Assembly (NCBI RefSeq): GCF_036226765.1
Contig: NZ_CP109017.1
Coordinates: 6,201,001-6,265,000, forward strand
Direction of reading: 5' to 3'
DNA from: Streptomyces sp. NBC_00670
Lineage (GTDB): Bacteria; Actinomycetota; Actinomycetes; Streptomycetales; Streptomycetaceae
DNA length: 64,000 nt
Shown here piece by piece: positions 24,301-31,522 of the stretch. The notes below the pieces were generated by a model. It did not search any database. It was not told the DNA's origin and worked only from the letters and a program-made list of their open reading frames with translations. Both the position numbers and the translations under genes were made by a program. Position 1 is the first letter of the stretch. Each line of letters starts with the position of its first letter.

Positions 24301-27143
24301 TCGTCGCCCTCCAGGTCCAGGAGCCGGGCGGTGAAGTCGTGCTCCTCCTCGGGCTTCAGCAGGTTCTGCACCCGGATCTGGGCGAGGAGCAATTGGGCGC
24401 GTCGGTGTTCCTCAGCGCATTTGCGACCCCAGGTGGTGGCCGCGTCGGCGATGCGCTGCCGCCACTCGGCGAGTTCCGCGGCCGACATGGCGGCTCCGAC
24501 GATCTGCCCGTGCTCGAGCCGTTCGAGCAGACGGTCCGCGAGGTGGAGGTCGCCCGCGTCCTGGTGGCATCGCAGCGCGGCGGCGGGGACGGCCGGAGCG
24601 AGCAGACCCAGTAGCGCCCCGAGCGAGCCCGGGTGCTCGAGGTCGGGCTCGTCCTGCTCCTCGTGGACGTGCCAGCGCAGCTCGGGCAGGTGCAACAGGC
24701 CTTCGGCGGACGGCCGGAACCCCGTGTCGCGCGGCTCGGGGGCGTAGGAGCCGTCGAGCCAGCGCAGCAGGAGCGCGAGGAGGGCTCCTCCCGCACCGGG
24801 CAGCGGTGCGGCCTGACGCGCGTCCGCGATCGCGCGCATCAGGTCCCGGCCGATGTCACGACCGCCGGACGGACGAGGGGACGAAGCGATGTGCAGCGCC
24901 GTCGTCAGCAGGTCCCGCACCGACTTGATGTGGCCTCGGAGCTGTTCACGGGCCGCCGAGTGGATGTCGCTCTTGGACTGCTTGGGCGTTCGTTTGGCCC
25001 GATCGGTGGTGTCGATCATCCGGTCGGCGGCGTCGGAGCGCTTGTAGTGCTCCTCCATCTCCTTGGCGAGTTGTTCCGCCTCGATCCGCCCGTCGGCCCA
25101 GCCCTGGATCAGGTGCAGAGTCCGTCCGAGTTGGCCGTCGGGTGCGGCGAGGGTCTGCAGGACGATAGTGCCGCGCTGGAGCTTGATGGTGCGCAGCGGC
25201 AGGTCCAGGGTGAGCTGCCGTGCTCGGTCGCCGATCTCCTCGCGCCGGTCGGTGACCGGAGTCGTCGTCGGCTTGTCCAGGTCGCCCGGCTGTATCTCCG
25301 TGGACTGCCGCACCGCGTGCACCAGTTCGTCCATCACCGACGCCCACGGCTCGGGAACACCCGGCATCGAGGTGAAGGCGGTAAGGGCGCTGCTCGCCCA
25401 GCGGGCCGACAGGCCGCTGCGGATGGCCGCGGTCAGCAGGACCACGTAGGCGTCACGGTCGTCGTCCCAGGGGTGCTCCTCGTCCAACGCCTCGAGGAGT
25501 TCCTCGCCCCGCACCTGAAGGTCGGAGGCCCCGGTCGGGGGAGTGTGGAAGGCGGCGTCCGCGAACGCGAGCGCGAGGCAGCGGTGAGCGGGGGCGCCGG
25601 CGGCGCGCGACAGCCAATAGGCCTCGGCCAGCCGGCCTTCGGTGACGAGGACCTCCACCGGGGCGGGAGTGCCCGCCCACACGTTCGACACGGTGGGGGC
25701 GGCGGGGGTGGAAGGTTCGTCCGTCGCCGTGTCCTGAGGAACGGCGGCCGGGACGTGAGCTGCCGACAGTGCCTTCTCCACCGGAGCGCTGGTGGACGGC
25801 TCCTGGGCCGGTGCGGATCCGCCGATTCCGGCTGTCGTGACAATGCCGCTGTTGGACGCGGGCCCCTCGGTGCGCGCGGTTTCCGGCGCCCGGCGGTCGT
25901 CCGTTTTCTCCTGCGGCCCCGTTCGCCCGACGGGGCCGGACACCTCTTGGAGGTCAGGTCCGGCGTCTTCCGCCGCGGCGGTCGGCGACGCGGCGCCGAC
26001 CGCGTGAGCGGTGTCGGACCGAGGCGCCTCAAGGGTCTCTTCGGAGACGCCGACCTGTTGTGATCCCGGCTCGCTCCGGGGCTCGGCCTCCGCTCCGCCG
26101 CCGGGAGCAGCGGCGCTCGCGCCGACGGGCCGTACCGTCCCGCCGGTCGACGAGTTCCCGCCGAGATCCCGGAGGCGCTGCTCGAACTCGGTGATCTGAC
26201 CGTGGAGGCTCTCCCGCACCAGATCGTTCGTGGCCATGTCGAACATGGTCCGGACCTCGTCCAGCGCCTGCTCGGTCTTCTTGATCTCCTGATCGGTCTC
26301 CTGCTGACGGCGCTCCTCCTGCCGCAGCCGCTCGACGAGCGCCCGAGCCGCGGACCAGCCCTGGTCCTCGCCCCATCCCCCTTCCGCGTCCACGGCCGCG
26401 AAGGTCCGAGCCAGAGCCCGGCGTTCCCGGACCCATGACACCGTGTCGTGCAAGAGTTCCCGGCCGTCGGCCAGGCGCCCGTCGCGGACCGTCGCGGCGA
26501 GGACGTCCAGCCTTCCGGCCAGCGCCTCTGCTGCCTCGTTCAGCCGCACGATCTCCAACTCGATCCCGTCGGCGTCCGGTTCCACCACGCCCTCGCTCCC
26601 GTGCTCTCCCCTTGGGACGGCCGTCATGCCGTCGGCTGCCGGCCGGATCGTCTCGTCGGTGTCCTCTTGAACCCGTACCGCGCAGGACAGCCGCTCGTAG
26701 TCGGCTTCCATGAGGGGAGCGGCGTCGCTCAGCGCGGCCTCCAGGAGCTTCTCCGCGTGACTGTGTGCGAATCGGTGGGCCGGCATGTCAGGGAAAAGCG
26801 AGAGGCCGTGGAGCATCAACTGGGCCAGGTCCGGCGGCAGGTCCTTCAGCATGCGCGTGAGGCGATCGAGGTCCGGGTCCCGAACCTGGTCCGCGTACCC
26901 CAGCTCACGCAGCCGTGATTCAGCCATCATCGTGCCGCATTTGCAGACATTGATCAGTAGCCGCTCCGGTGCTCGGGTGGCCCACATGCGGACACCGGCC
27001 GTCTTGTGCAGCTTCGCGGTCGCCGGGCCGCCCCGGTACTGCAGGGCGTCCGGTCCGTGCGCCTTCTCGACGTGCCGGAACAACGAGAGGACCAGGTCGG
27101 GTGTCTCCTGCAACCACTGCCGCAACGACGAAACCGAGAACAC
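21309..27143 (-). CDS. Very large STAND-like NTPase (1944 aa)
   Basis: A central P-loop ATPase starts with VFKGRAEEMQEILRPDGSVF. Walker A FGGRQLGKSSLLRQAV lies near 1262, Walker B RRVLLLADEADAFL near 1354 and VVFAGLHQVQRFN near 1390. The GR-x-E, GR-x-x-GK(S/T)SLL pattern is that of archaeal-ATPase/STAND NTPases. A second, P-loop-less module follows (GSRVLFVDLRGRNADQ, later QSTGGWPGLVETAMHN), then a winged-helix-like end. The first 1200 residues hold a coiled coil (about 270-325, rich in E/Q/R), a disordered Pro/Ala/Thr linker (about 330-500) and helical-repeat-like sequence. I chose GTG 27143 since AAGGGGGG precedes it, and an upstream start at 27299 is in poor context. Size, domain type and a coupled partner suggest a sensor-effector defence system, which is inference. 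Confidence 0.8.
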   Translation of the reverse strand: MFSVSSLRQWLQETPDLVLSLFRHVEKAHGPDALQYRGGPATAKLHKTAGVRMWATRAPERLLINVCKCGTMMAESRLRELGYADQVRDPDLDRLTRMLKDLPPDLAQLMLHGLSLFPDMPAHRFAHSHAEKLLEAALSDAAPLMEADYERLSCAVRVQEDTDETIRPAADGMTAVPRGEHGSEGVVEPDADGIELEIVRLNEAAEALAGRLDVLAATVRDGRLADGRELLHDTVSWVRERRALARTFAAVDAEGGWGEDQGWSAARALVERLRQEERRQQETDQEIKKTEQALDEVRTMFDMATNDLVRESLHGQITEFEQRLRDLGGNSSTGGTVRPVGASAAAPGGGAEAEPRSEPGSQQVGVSEETLEAPRSDTAHAVGAASPTAAAEDAGPDLQEVSGPVGRTGPQEKTDDRRAPETARTEGPASNSGIVTTAGIGGSAPAQEPSTSAPVEKALSAAHVPAAVPQDTATDEPSTPAAPTVSNVWAGTPAPVEVLVTEGRLAEAYWLSRAAGAPAHRCLALAFADAAFHTPPTGASDLQVRGEELLEALDEEHPWDDDRDAYVVLLTAAIRSGLSARWASSALTAFTSMPGVPEPWASVMDELVHAVRQSTEIQPGDLDKPTTTPVTDRREEIGDRARQLTLDLPLRTIKLQRGTIVLQTLAAPDGQLGRTLHLIQGWADGRIEAEQLAKEMEEHYKRSDAADRMIDTTDRAKRTPKQSKSDIHSAAREQLRGHIKSVRDLLTTALHIASSPRPSGGRDIGRDLMRAIADARQAAPLPGAGGALLALLLRWLDGSYAPEPRDTGFRPSAEGLLHLPELRWHVHEEQDEPDLEHPGSLGALLGLLAPAVPAAALRCHQDAGDLHLADRLLERLEHGQIVGAAMSAAELAEWRQRIADAATTWGRKCAEEHRRAQLLLAQIRVQNLLKPEEEHDFTARLLDLEGDDHGDRFGERFRSIAAIGHDLRVLEQQQTEKLYRQLDAAHLPEAEYGRIHRLLERGKTVAVEELLSFARRGEALPAPAEPAGEELARFLKGVVHPEAPQSIRRGVGARWWAQHYAEDEPLVQNALSGLGAWEELIGERDQRKIRGLVKSVLRLLGLTVNESNVEEARYGITRLSVRADITESTPGYVAALGSQARHMYKVVVIADELRGEGPLRHLPESAIGANLILYLQPLGTEGRRQLALASRDRGQQALVVDPAVVGWVAARAPRSFRATQRVTLPWTGYTPYTPHVAGLVPPEVFKGRAEEMQEILRPDGSVFLFGGRQLGKSSLLRQAVEVFQKADPDRHIAVYMDLLKADIGHAEPPEGIWRVLLAELKHRGAIGANVSHRAASVDVIADAVQHWIEAEPGRRVLLLADEADAFLTADAQAVYTGGGQSTFRTVKRLQRLMETTNRSFKVVFAGLHQVQRFNHLTNVVTAHGGPGILVGPLKPQAAVGLVEEPLAAVGLTFETPDLVWHILGVTNYQANLVQIFCDHLVAYMQQRAMPAGGRHAPITWDDVQAVANLERVRELIAERLRYTINLEDRYRVLTLLIALRSLEDGYRHASRPSELLEAAHEIWDEGFPLNSERQLTIFLDEMVGLGLLIRVPGEERAYAMRSPNVVNMLGTRPELRSELNDTEFDLPYDYNPRAARRSIGISGGVQRMSPLTEGQFGDMLSHPTRTTLVPCTRALGDDQVEHGLRLYGGGYGLDIISVAPDDSLTEAITANSRRKGSRVLFVDLRGRNADQVGEAAERLVRHTGGTTHDADATPGAPRRYAVVLCSPDATVKARETGAGLVLPQRWTVDSVRAWPESPFGSPQERRGLIQSTGGWPGLVETAMHNVRSGMRQKEVLQSLRELWGTPDAATAHLKAAGFTPTDVSRLTAWAQFYSDEEYADGEAAMNPGDIAAAFFDQSDENPLEAAEHLLRRLDGLAVLDPDKSGGVRLDPVTFRALKTIGPAQ

Positions 27144-27477
27144 CGCGGAGCCCCCCTTGCCATGCGCCTTGCGCGCATCTTCCCTCCCGGATTCGCCGGG
27201 TGACCTCCGAGCGCGCTCCCCACGCGACCGGCGAAGTGCCCTGCGAGCTGCGGTGACGAGAGGCCACGGGCAGTCCAACGTGCTGCCTCGGCAAGGCACT
27301 TCGAAGGCGGAATCTTCTCACGGCCCGGCAGCCGCCTGACAGTCCTCGGTGCCCTGGAACACTTGATCGTCACCGAGGGACTTGTCCTGGACGCCAACGC
27401 CGGCAGCTGCCGTGACGTGCCCTCGTGGCACTGGAGAAGGCTCCAGCCCGTGGCACGTGACGAGACCGATCAATCAG
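27144..27477. other. Intergenic region upstream of the NTPase pair
   Basis: This 334-nt gap lies between the end of the leftward membrane-protein gene and the NTPase start. It must hold the promoter of the two-gene NTPase operon. I see no clear consensus promoter, no strong hairpin and no convincing small gene. Confidence 0.5.
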
Positions 27478-28707
27478 TCAAGAGGAGTGCCAGCGGTTGC
27501 GGCCGTCCGAGCCGGGGCCGCAGACCATGGGGGTGCCTGCCGCGGTGACGCCGGTGGCGCCGGGCGGGGAGCAGAAGGAGCCGGGGTGGACGGTGCCGGC
27601 GCTGCCGCCGGACGAGGAGCTGCTGCCCCCGGACGAGGAACTGTTCCCACCGGATGACGAGCTGCTGCCGCCGTTTGTGGAGCTGCTGCCGCCGGACGAC
27701 GTCGAGGAGCTGCCGCCCGAGGACGACGTGCTGCCGCCACCGCTCGAACCGCCGGTCCCGGCCCCGCCGTTGGTCGAGTTGCCGCCCGTGGTGGCGCGGG
27801 CGTCGGGGGTCTTGTCGTGGTGGTCGGGGTCGTTCGCGGGGATCTTGTATGTCGTGTTCTTCTTCGACGGGCACTTCTGGACCGTGTCCGCGTCGGTCCA
27901 GCGGCCCAGGTCCAGGCGGACCTTGGTCGTGGAGGTGACGTCGCTGTCCTCGGCGGGGCGCTGGAAGCAGACCCGCCACTCGTCGCCCTTCGCGGCGGCC
28001 TGCTTCGCCGTGGGGGCGTCGACGTCGAGGTAGACGTCGTCGAGAGTGACGTCGGCCGTGTCGATGCCGGCGTGGTTCAGGGCCTTGAGCGCCGTGTTGT
28101 ACGTGTCGCCGACGACGTCCGGCATCGTGGGCCAGGGGAGGGCGCCGCCGTCCTTCGCCGGGCAGGGCTCCTCGTCCTCCACGGCAGCGAAGACGACGGC
28201 TTTCTCGGCGGCGTCCGCCTTCTGGAAACACACCGTCCACGCCGACCGCCCCGCGACGGGTCGGCCTTCCGGCGATGCGTCGTGGCGCCCGACGGTGTAG
28301 CCGGCCGCGCGGGCGCCCTTCTCCGCCTCGTCCAGGGCCTTGCCCGTGTAGTCGGCGAGAGGCGCGGCCTTCGACGCCTTCGGGGACGCGCTCGCCGCGG
28401 CGTTCTTCGCGCCCGCCTCGGTCGTGCTCGGTGCGCTGTCGTCGAGCTGTCCGCCGATGCCCGCGGCGATCACCGTCAGGAGGAACGCGCCGAACGTGGC
28501 GCCCAGCCTGGCGTACCAGCGCCACGGCGGCAGCACCCACACCGCCACCACCGCGGCGATCATCACCAGGAAACCCAGCCCAACGCTCACCGCGCTGAGC
28601 ACCGCCATGAGCGCCAGGAGGCCGAGCATGGCGGGGGTGGTCCGCCACCAGGGCCGGGGGCGGTGCGGGGTCCAGCGCGGGGGCGGAGGGGCGTTGTACG
28701 GGTTCAC
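27478..28707 (-). CDS. Membrane protein with PASTA-like repeats and Ser/Gly linker
   Basis: The 409-aa protein has a short Pro-rich cytoplasmic start. Two or three membrane helices lie between about 25 and 85 (MLGLLALMAVLSAVSVGLGF and ARLGATFGAFLLTVIAAGI). Two PASTA-like modules follow: DYTGKALDEAEKGARAAGYTV near 118 and MPDVVGDTYNTALKALNHAG near 193, each trailed by a cysteine-bearing strand. After residue 300 comes a long Ser/Gly/Thr repeat (GGSSS type), then a C-terminal motif CSPPGATGVTAAGTPMVCGP ending RNRWHSS with two cysteines. It probably sits in the membrane with an extracellular, cell-wall-facing part. The start is GTG 28707 with a weak ribosome-binding site. Confidence 0.75.
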   Translation of the reverse strand: MNPYNAPPPPRWTPHRPRPWWRTTPAMLGLLALMAVLSAVSVGLGFLVMIAAVVAVWVLPPWRWYARLGATFGAFLLTVIAAGIGGQLDDSAPSTTEAGAKNAAASASPKASKAAPLADYTGKALDEAEKGARAAGYTVGRHDASPEGRPVAGRSAWTVCFQKADAAEKAVVFAAVEDEEPCPAKDGGALPWPTMPDVVGDTYNTALKALNHAGIDTADVTLDDVYLDVDAPTAKQAAAKGDEWRVCFQRPAEDSDVTSTTKVRLDLGRWTDADTVQKCPSKKNTTYKIPANDPDHHDKTPDARATTGGNSTNGGAGTGGSSGGGSTSSSGGSSSTSSGGSSSTNGGSSSSSGGNSSSSGGSSSSSGGSAGTVHPGSFCSPPGATGVTAAGTPMVCGPGSDGRNRWHSS

Positions 28708-28816
28708 GGGCGCTCTCTCGTCTTCTTCGGGGGTGCGGAGTTCGTGGGGCGGGTTCGGGCCGCTCTCGGCGCGGGTACGACGTCCAACCGGCCCGGCCGC
28801 CTTGTCGTTACGCTCG

Positions 28817-29422
28817 TCAGTTGGCCAGTGCTGTGCGTTTCACGTAGGCGACCCTCACCGACGCGATGTCGGAGACCCCGTGCTTGTCCTCGAACGTGCC
28901 GTAGGAGGTGAACTCGCTCTTGTCCGCGTCCGTCTTGCCCGGCGCCAGGTGTTCCGCGCCGAGGTAGGTCTGGCCGACGTAGTCGCCGTCCTTGTCGAAG
29001 GCGTTGACGAGGACGGAGTAGTTGGCGGGTTCGTCGCCCTCGTTCGTGATCTTGTAGACGAACTCGTACGTCGACTCCGGCTCGGAGTCGTCGTCCGTGT
29101 CGCAGTCGTTGAACGTGTAGATGTCCGTGTCGTCGCAGTACGCGTCGTCGTCGCTGTCGTCGTCCACATCGCTGTCGTCGGTGACCAACTTGCCGCCGGA
29201 CACCTCGACATGGCCCATGGGGTCCCCGTCGCCCGACAGCGCCCAGTACGCGACACCGCCGCCCACGGCGAGTACGGCGGCCGCGGTGGCGGCGACGAGA
29301 CGGGTGCGGTTGCGCCGTCGGCCGGCCCCGCCGCCGGGAGCCGGCGGAACCGGCCCCGGGGGAGTGGCGGGCAGCGGATAAGCGGGTGCGGCTTCGGGTC
29401 TCTCGGGCGTGCTGTCGGACAT
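28817..29422 (-). CDS. Membrane-anchored FxLYD-like extracellular protein
   Basis: The 201-aa protein has a Pro-rich N-terminus, an Arg cluster (RRRNRTR) and one membrane segment (LVAATAAAVLAVGGGVAYWAL, about 48-68). An Asp-rich stretch with three cysteines lies around 90-115. The C-terminal beta-rich domain has the FxLYD/DUF4352-like pattern (YEFVYKITNEGDEPANYSV, FDKDGDYVGQTYLG). It is likely an anchored extracellular protein, and the acidic stretch could bind calcium. ATG 29422 is preferred because GGAG lies 11 nt upstream and the longer frame to 29722 is not protein-like. It is 109 nt upstream of the PASTA-like gene on the same strand. Confidence 0.78.
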   Translation of the reverse strand: MSDSTPERPEAAPAYPLPATPPGPVPPAPGGGAGRRRNRTRLVAATAAAVLAVGGGVAYWALSGDGDPMGHVEVSGGKLVTDDSDVDDDSDDDAYCDDTDIYTFNDCDTDDDSEPESTYEFVYKITNEGDEPANYSVLVNAFDKDGDYVGQTYLGAEHLAPGKTDADKSEFTSYGTFEDKHGVSDIASVRVAYVKRTALAN

Positions 29423-29599
29423 GCGGGGGGTGACTCCTCGTCTGCGTGGAGCAACTGAGCTCTGGCGCACGTGAGTTCGGCGCGTGGTGTTGTTCACGGG
29501 AACGGTGCGGCGCGGCCCCTCGGGGGCGGCGATGTGCACAGGGAGAGTATGGGTTTTTTGTGTTAGCGATGTCAACGCGTTCGGTAAGTCGCCCGTACC

Positions 29600-29649
29600 G
29601 TCCGTACGGTGCGTCAGCGTACGGACACGTTTTGTGGACTGTGCGAATC
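29600..29649 (+). promoter_or_regulatory. Operator B and conserved promoter block
   Basis: The perfect inverted repeat GTCCGTAC-N11-GTACGGAC (29600-29626) has spacer GGTGCGTCAGC. The next 23 nt (ACACGTTTTGTGGACTGTGC and on) align with those after operators C and D. The block is the shared promoter/operator of this gene set, 134 nt upstream of the DUF6247 start. Confidence 0.75.
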
Positions 29650-29720
29650 TGAGTGGGCCACTGTGGGAACCCTCGCGCCCTCGATAGTGGGGGACTTGGC
29701 GCGGTGAGGGTGACGTCGAC

Positions 29721-29735
29721 AACGCGGACCGCGTT
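29721..29735. promoter_or_regulatory. Short palindrome before the DUF6247 gene
   Basis: AACGCGG-A-CCGCGTT is a perfect 7-bp inverted repeat 25 nt before the GTG start. The position suits autoregulation of a toxin-antitoxin-like operon, but no protein can be assigned. Confidence 0.35.
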
Positions 29736-29759
29736 CACCAGTGAATCGGGAGGACGACC

Positions 29760-30113
29760 GTGACCGCACCGCATGCAGAGCCGCAGGCCGGTGAGCCACT
29801 CATGCCCATGCCCGCACTCATCCCTGAGGCGCTGCGTGCTGCGGTCGAGCGGCTGACGCCGAGCCGCATGCCGACATTCGTGCGTGATCTCGTCGAGGCG
29901 ACCACCAGTGCTCAGCAGGAACAGTCCCTCGCGCCACTGCGCACCTTCGTCCACATGTGGGGTGTGTTCGTCGCGATTCAGCGGTACCCCTCACGCGGCG
30001 CGCACCTGCGACATCTGGAGGAGATCGTGAGTGCCGGTGTCGAGGATCCGACGGATGCCATCGCGGAGATCCGGAAGATCCACGCGGACGCGGCGGTCGA
30101 GGCCGGGGTGTGA
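29760..30113 (+). CDS. DUF6247-family protein (putative antitoxin partner)
   Basis: The 117-aa protein contains PEALRAAVERLTPSRMPTF, VRDLVEATTSAQQEQSL, and LRTFVHMWGVFVAIQRYPSR. The length and motifs fit the actinobacterial DUF6247 family as I know it, usually encoded directly upstream of a small basic RelE-like protein. GTG 29760 follows a strong GGGAGG. The stop overlaps the next start (GTGTGA, 30108-30113), so the two genes are translationally coupled. By analogy it would be the antitoxin or regulator of the pair, but direct evidence for this family is lacking here. Confidence 0.75.
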   Translation: MTAPHAEPQAGEPLMPMPALIPEALRAAVERLTPSRMPTFVRDLVEATTSAQQEQSLAPLRTFVHMWGVFVAIQRYPSRGAHLRHLEEIVSAGVEDPTDAIAEIRKIHADAAVEAGV

Positions 30114-30372
30114 CCGACTGGAAGTGGGATGACAACCCGAACGAGGAGTACCTGACCGCCGGGCTCCCCGTCGGCGTCATCGCCGAAGTGGAGCGGATCG
30201 CCACCGAAATCGCCGCGCGGGGTATCGACGCCGAAGTGGCAGGCATCAGGCCGGATGACGCACCCGGCGGCCTCAGGAACTTCCCCCTCTTCGGGGGCGC
30301 GGATTCATCCAGTTCCTCGCGGCTCCCCGACACGGGTGCATCTACGTTCGCAACATCATTCGGAACGGGTGA
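30110..30372 (+). pseudogene. RelE-like toxin partner of DUF6247, frameshifted
   Basis: From GTG 30110 the frame reads VTDWKWDDNPNEEYL, then LPVGVIAEVERIATEIAARG and LRNFPLFGG. One base is missing from the G run near 30292-30298. In the next frame the expected family ending appears, GFIQFLAAPRHGCIYVRNII, followed by TGA 30370. Restoring one G gives an 87-aa protein of the RelE/ParE-like type usually paired with DUF6247. As written, translation runs through unrelated sequence into the NIPSNAP gene. It is a decayed toxin or a homopolymer sequencing error. A relic of a second copy lies at 33180-33345. Confidence 0.7.
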
Positions 30373-30439
30373 ACGGCGTGCCGTTGGGGGCGGTACCGCC
30401 GGCTCGAGGACTTGTCGAGAAGGGACCCGCGTAGCCGAT

Positions 30440-30739
30440 ATGGCCAGGACCACGCAGCTGCGTACGTACACCGTCAGTGAAGGGCTGCTCGACGAGTGGG
30501 TCGAGCGATGGCGTGGTGACATCGTGCCGCTGCGGCTGAAGTTGGGCTTCGAGATCGGCGGCGCTTGGGTGGACCGGGAGCGCAATCAGTTTGTCTGGCT
30601 GCTCTCCTACGAGGGCCCCGAGACCTTCGCCGAACGCAACGCGCTGTACTGGGCGTCGCCCGAGCGCGAGGCGATGGGCCTCACGCCGGACGACTACCTC
30701 GTGCACACCGACGACCGCACGGTCGAGCAGCGTTACTGA
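30440..30739 (+). CDS. NIPSNAP-family protein, copy 1
   Basis: The 99-aa protein begins MARTTQLRTYTVSEGLLDEW and contains GDIVPLRLKLGFEIGGAWVD, NQFVWLLSYEGPETF and ERNALYWASPERE. This is the single ferredoxin-like domain of bacterial NIPSNAP/DABB proteins, whose role is unknown. It differs from copy 2 (34627-34926) at only a few residues, and DNA identity is also high. The frame is open upstream into the frameshifted toxin gene, but ATG 30440 aligns with the copy 2 start. It is followed by a relic of the WD40 gene end. Confidence 0.82.
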   Translation: MARTTQLRTYTVSEGLLDEWVERWRGDIVPLRLKLGFEIGGAWVDRERNQFVWLLSYEGPETFAERNALYWASPEREAMGLTPDDYLVHTDDRTVEQRY

Positions 30740-30740
30740 T

Positions 30741-30797
30741 GCAGGCGAGGTCCCGCGTGCGGAACACCCGTCCGCGTACCCGCGTCTTCAGTCGGTC
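30741..30797 (-). pseudogene. Relic of the 3' end of the WD40-NTPase gene
   Basis: Positions 30755-30797 align base for base, with a few substitutions, to 34979-35022 (shared GCGTGCGGAACACCCGT). That segment is the C-terminal coding end of the nSTAND/WD40 gene. The first 50 nt or so of that gene end seen at 34927-34978 are missing here. The relic shows that copy 1 of NIPSNAP once stood before a WD40 gene end as copy 2 still does. The low-GC insert starts right after it. Confidence 0.7.
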
Positions 30798-31445
30798 TCA
30801 ATTATTGAGCTCACGCGGATCTGTGTGCTTTTGGGGAGGGACTCGCGGAGGGAAGACTTCGTCCACCCTTTCAGGGAGCGCAGAATAAGGTACCCACGCA
30901 GTGCGCATCGGTCCCACCAGTAATTCGATCGAGGGAGTGTGCCCGATGTATTCGTGTATCGCCTGAAGAGTGGCGGAATCCCGATCATCCACCCTGACTG
31001 CATGGCGTTGAGCAGAATCCCAAAGTGTCCTCCGAGTGTAAGCGCGCAGTGACGACGGATTGAGAACTTCGAAAACCTCAACGAGGTTCCCGCTCTCCCA
31101 TCGCCAAACCGTATCCATTCCCGTGCCGCCATTATGGTAGAGCACTGCCTCGGACTGTTGAGAGATGCCACTCAACAGATTCTGGCATATCGGTGCCGCC
31201 CCCCACGCTTCAAAACAGAGGGACCATTCGCCCAGCTCAGTAACTCGCACCACTGCACCGTCCGGGTCGGAGGGAACTAGCTTCTGCGATTCCCACAGGT
31301 CCAGTGTGGATCCGCTTGAGGCCGGCTGTTCCGCTCCCATGCAACGCATCAGAATGTCTGCAGGAACACCGCGGATGTAGGACAACTGGAATCCGGGGAG
31401 TTCGAGCCCGAACAGCGCATCCTCGTCGCTTGATGGATATGACAC
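30798..31445 (-). CDS. DUF6461-like protein next to secreted nuclease
   Basis: The 215-aa protein has the DUF6461 pattern: LELPGFQLSYIRGVPADILM, then RVTELGEWSLCFEAWG, ISQQSEAVLYHN and WRWESGNLVEVFEV. These proteins are common in actinobacteria, often near secreted or polymorphic toxins, with unknown role. It lies 77 nt downstream of the secreted NucA/NucB nuclease gene on the same strand. An immunity or accessory role is possible but unproven, since an exported nuclease may need none. Base composition is clearly less GC-rich than the flanks. GTG 31445 is preceded by GGGGGT. Confidence 0.7.
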   Translation of the reverse strand: MSYPSSDEDALFGLELPGFQLSYIRGVPADILMRCMGAEQPASSGSTLDLWESQKLVPSDPDGAVVRVTELGEWSLCFEAWGAAPICQNLLSGISQQSEAVLYHNGGTGMDTVWRWESGNLVEVFEVLNPSSLRAYTRRTLWDSAQRHAVRVDDRDSATLQAIHEYIGHTPSIELLVGPMRTAWVPYSALPERVDEVFPPRVPPQKHTDPRELNN

Positions 31446-31522
31446 TATTACCCCCAGGCGGGCGCCTTTCGAAGCATGCGCCCGCTCTCGCTGAAGTCAG
31501 CTCTGATCGCGACGCCAGAAGA

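Larger units (their letters stand above)
29423..29759. other. Divergent regulatory region with operator B
   Basis: This 337-nt gap separates the leftward FxLYD gene from the rightward DUF6247 gene. It contains operator B (29600-29626) within a 50-nt block also found upstream of both XRE genes. Similarity to the 33.4-kb copy continues to about 29700, through CCCTCGATAG and GGCGCG. A short palindrome at 29721-29735 lies just before the gene. Confidence 0.7.

Noticed and set aside
27478..27760. Coding-strand repeats of GGAGGAGC type read as a regulatory repeat
   Set aside because: They encode the Ser/Gly-rich linker of the PASTA-like protein and are explained by low-complexity coding sequence.
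28817..29722. Longer N-terminus for the FxLYD-like protein
   Set aside because: The extension would cover operator B and has no protein-like features. ATG 29422 has an acceptable ribosome-binding site.
29957..30739. A single protein joining the toxin-like sequence to NIPSNAP copy 1
   Set aside because: The joining segment is an artefact of the missing base near 30295. The toxin family ending is present in another frame and the second NIPSNAP copy is a separate protein.
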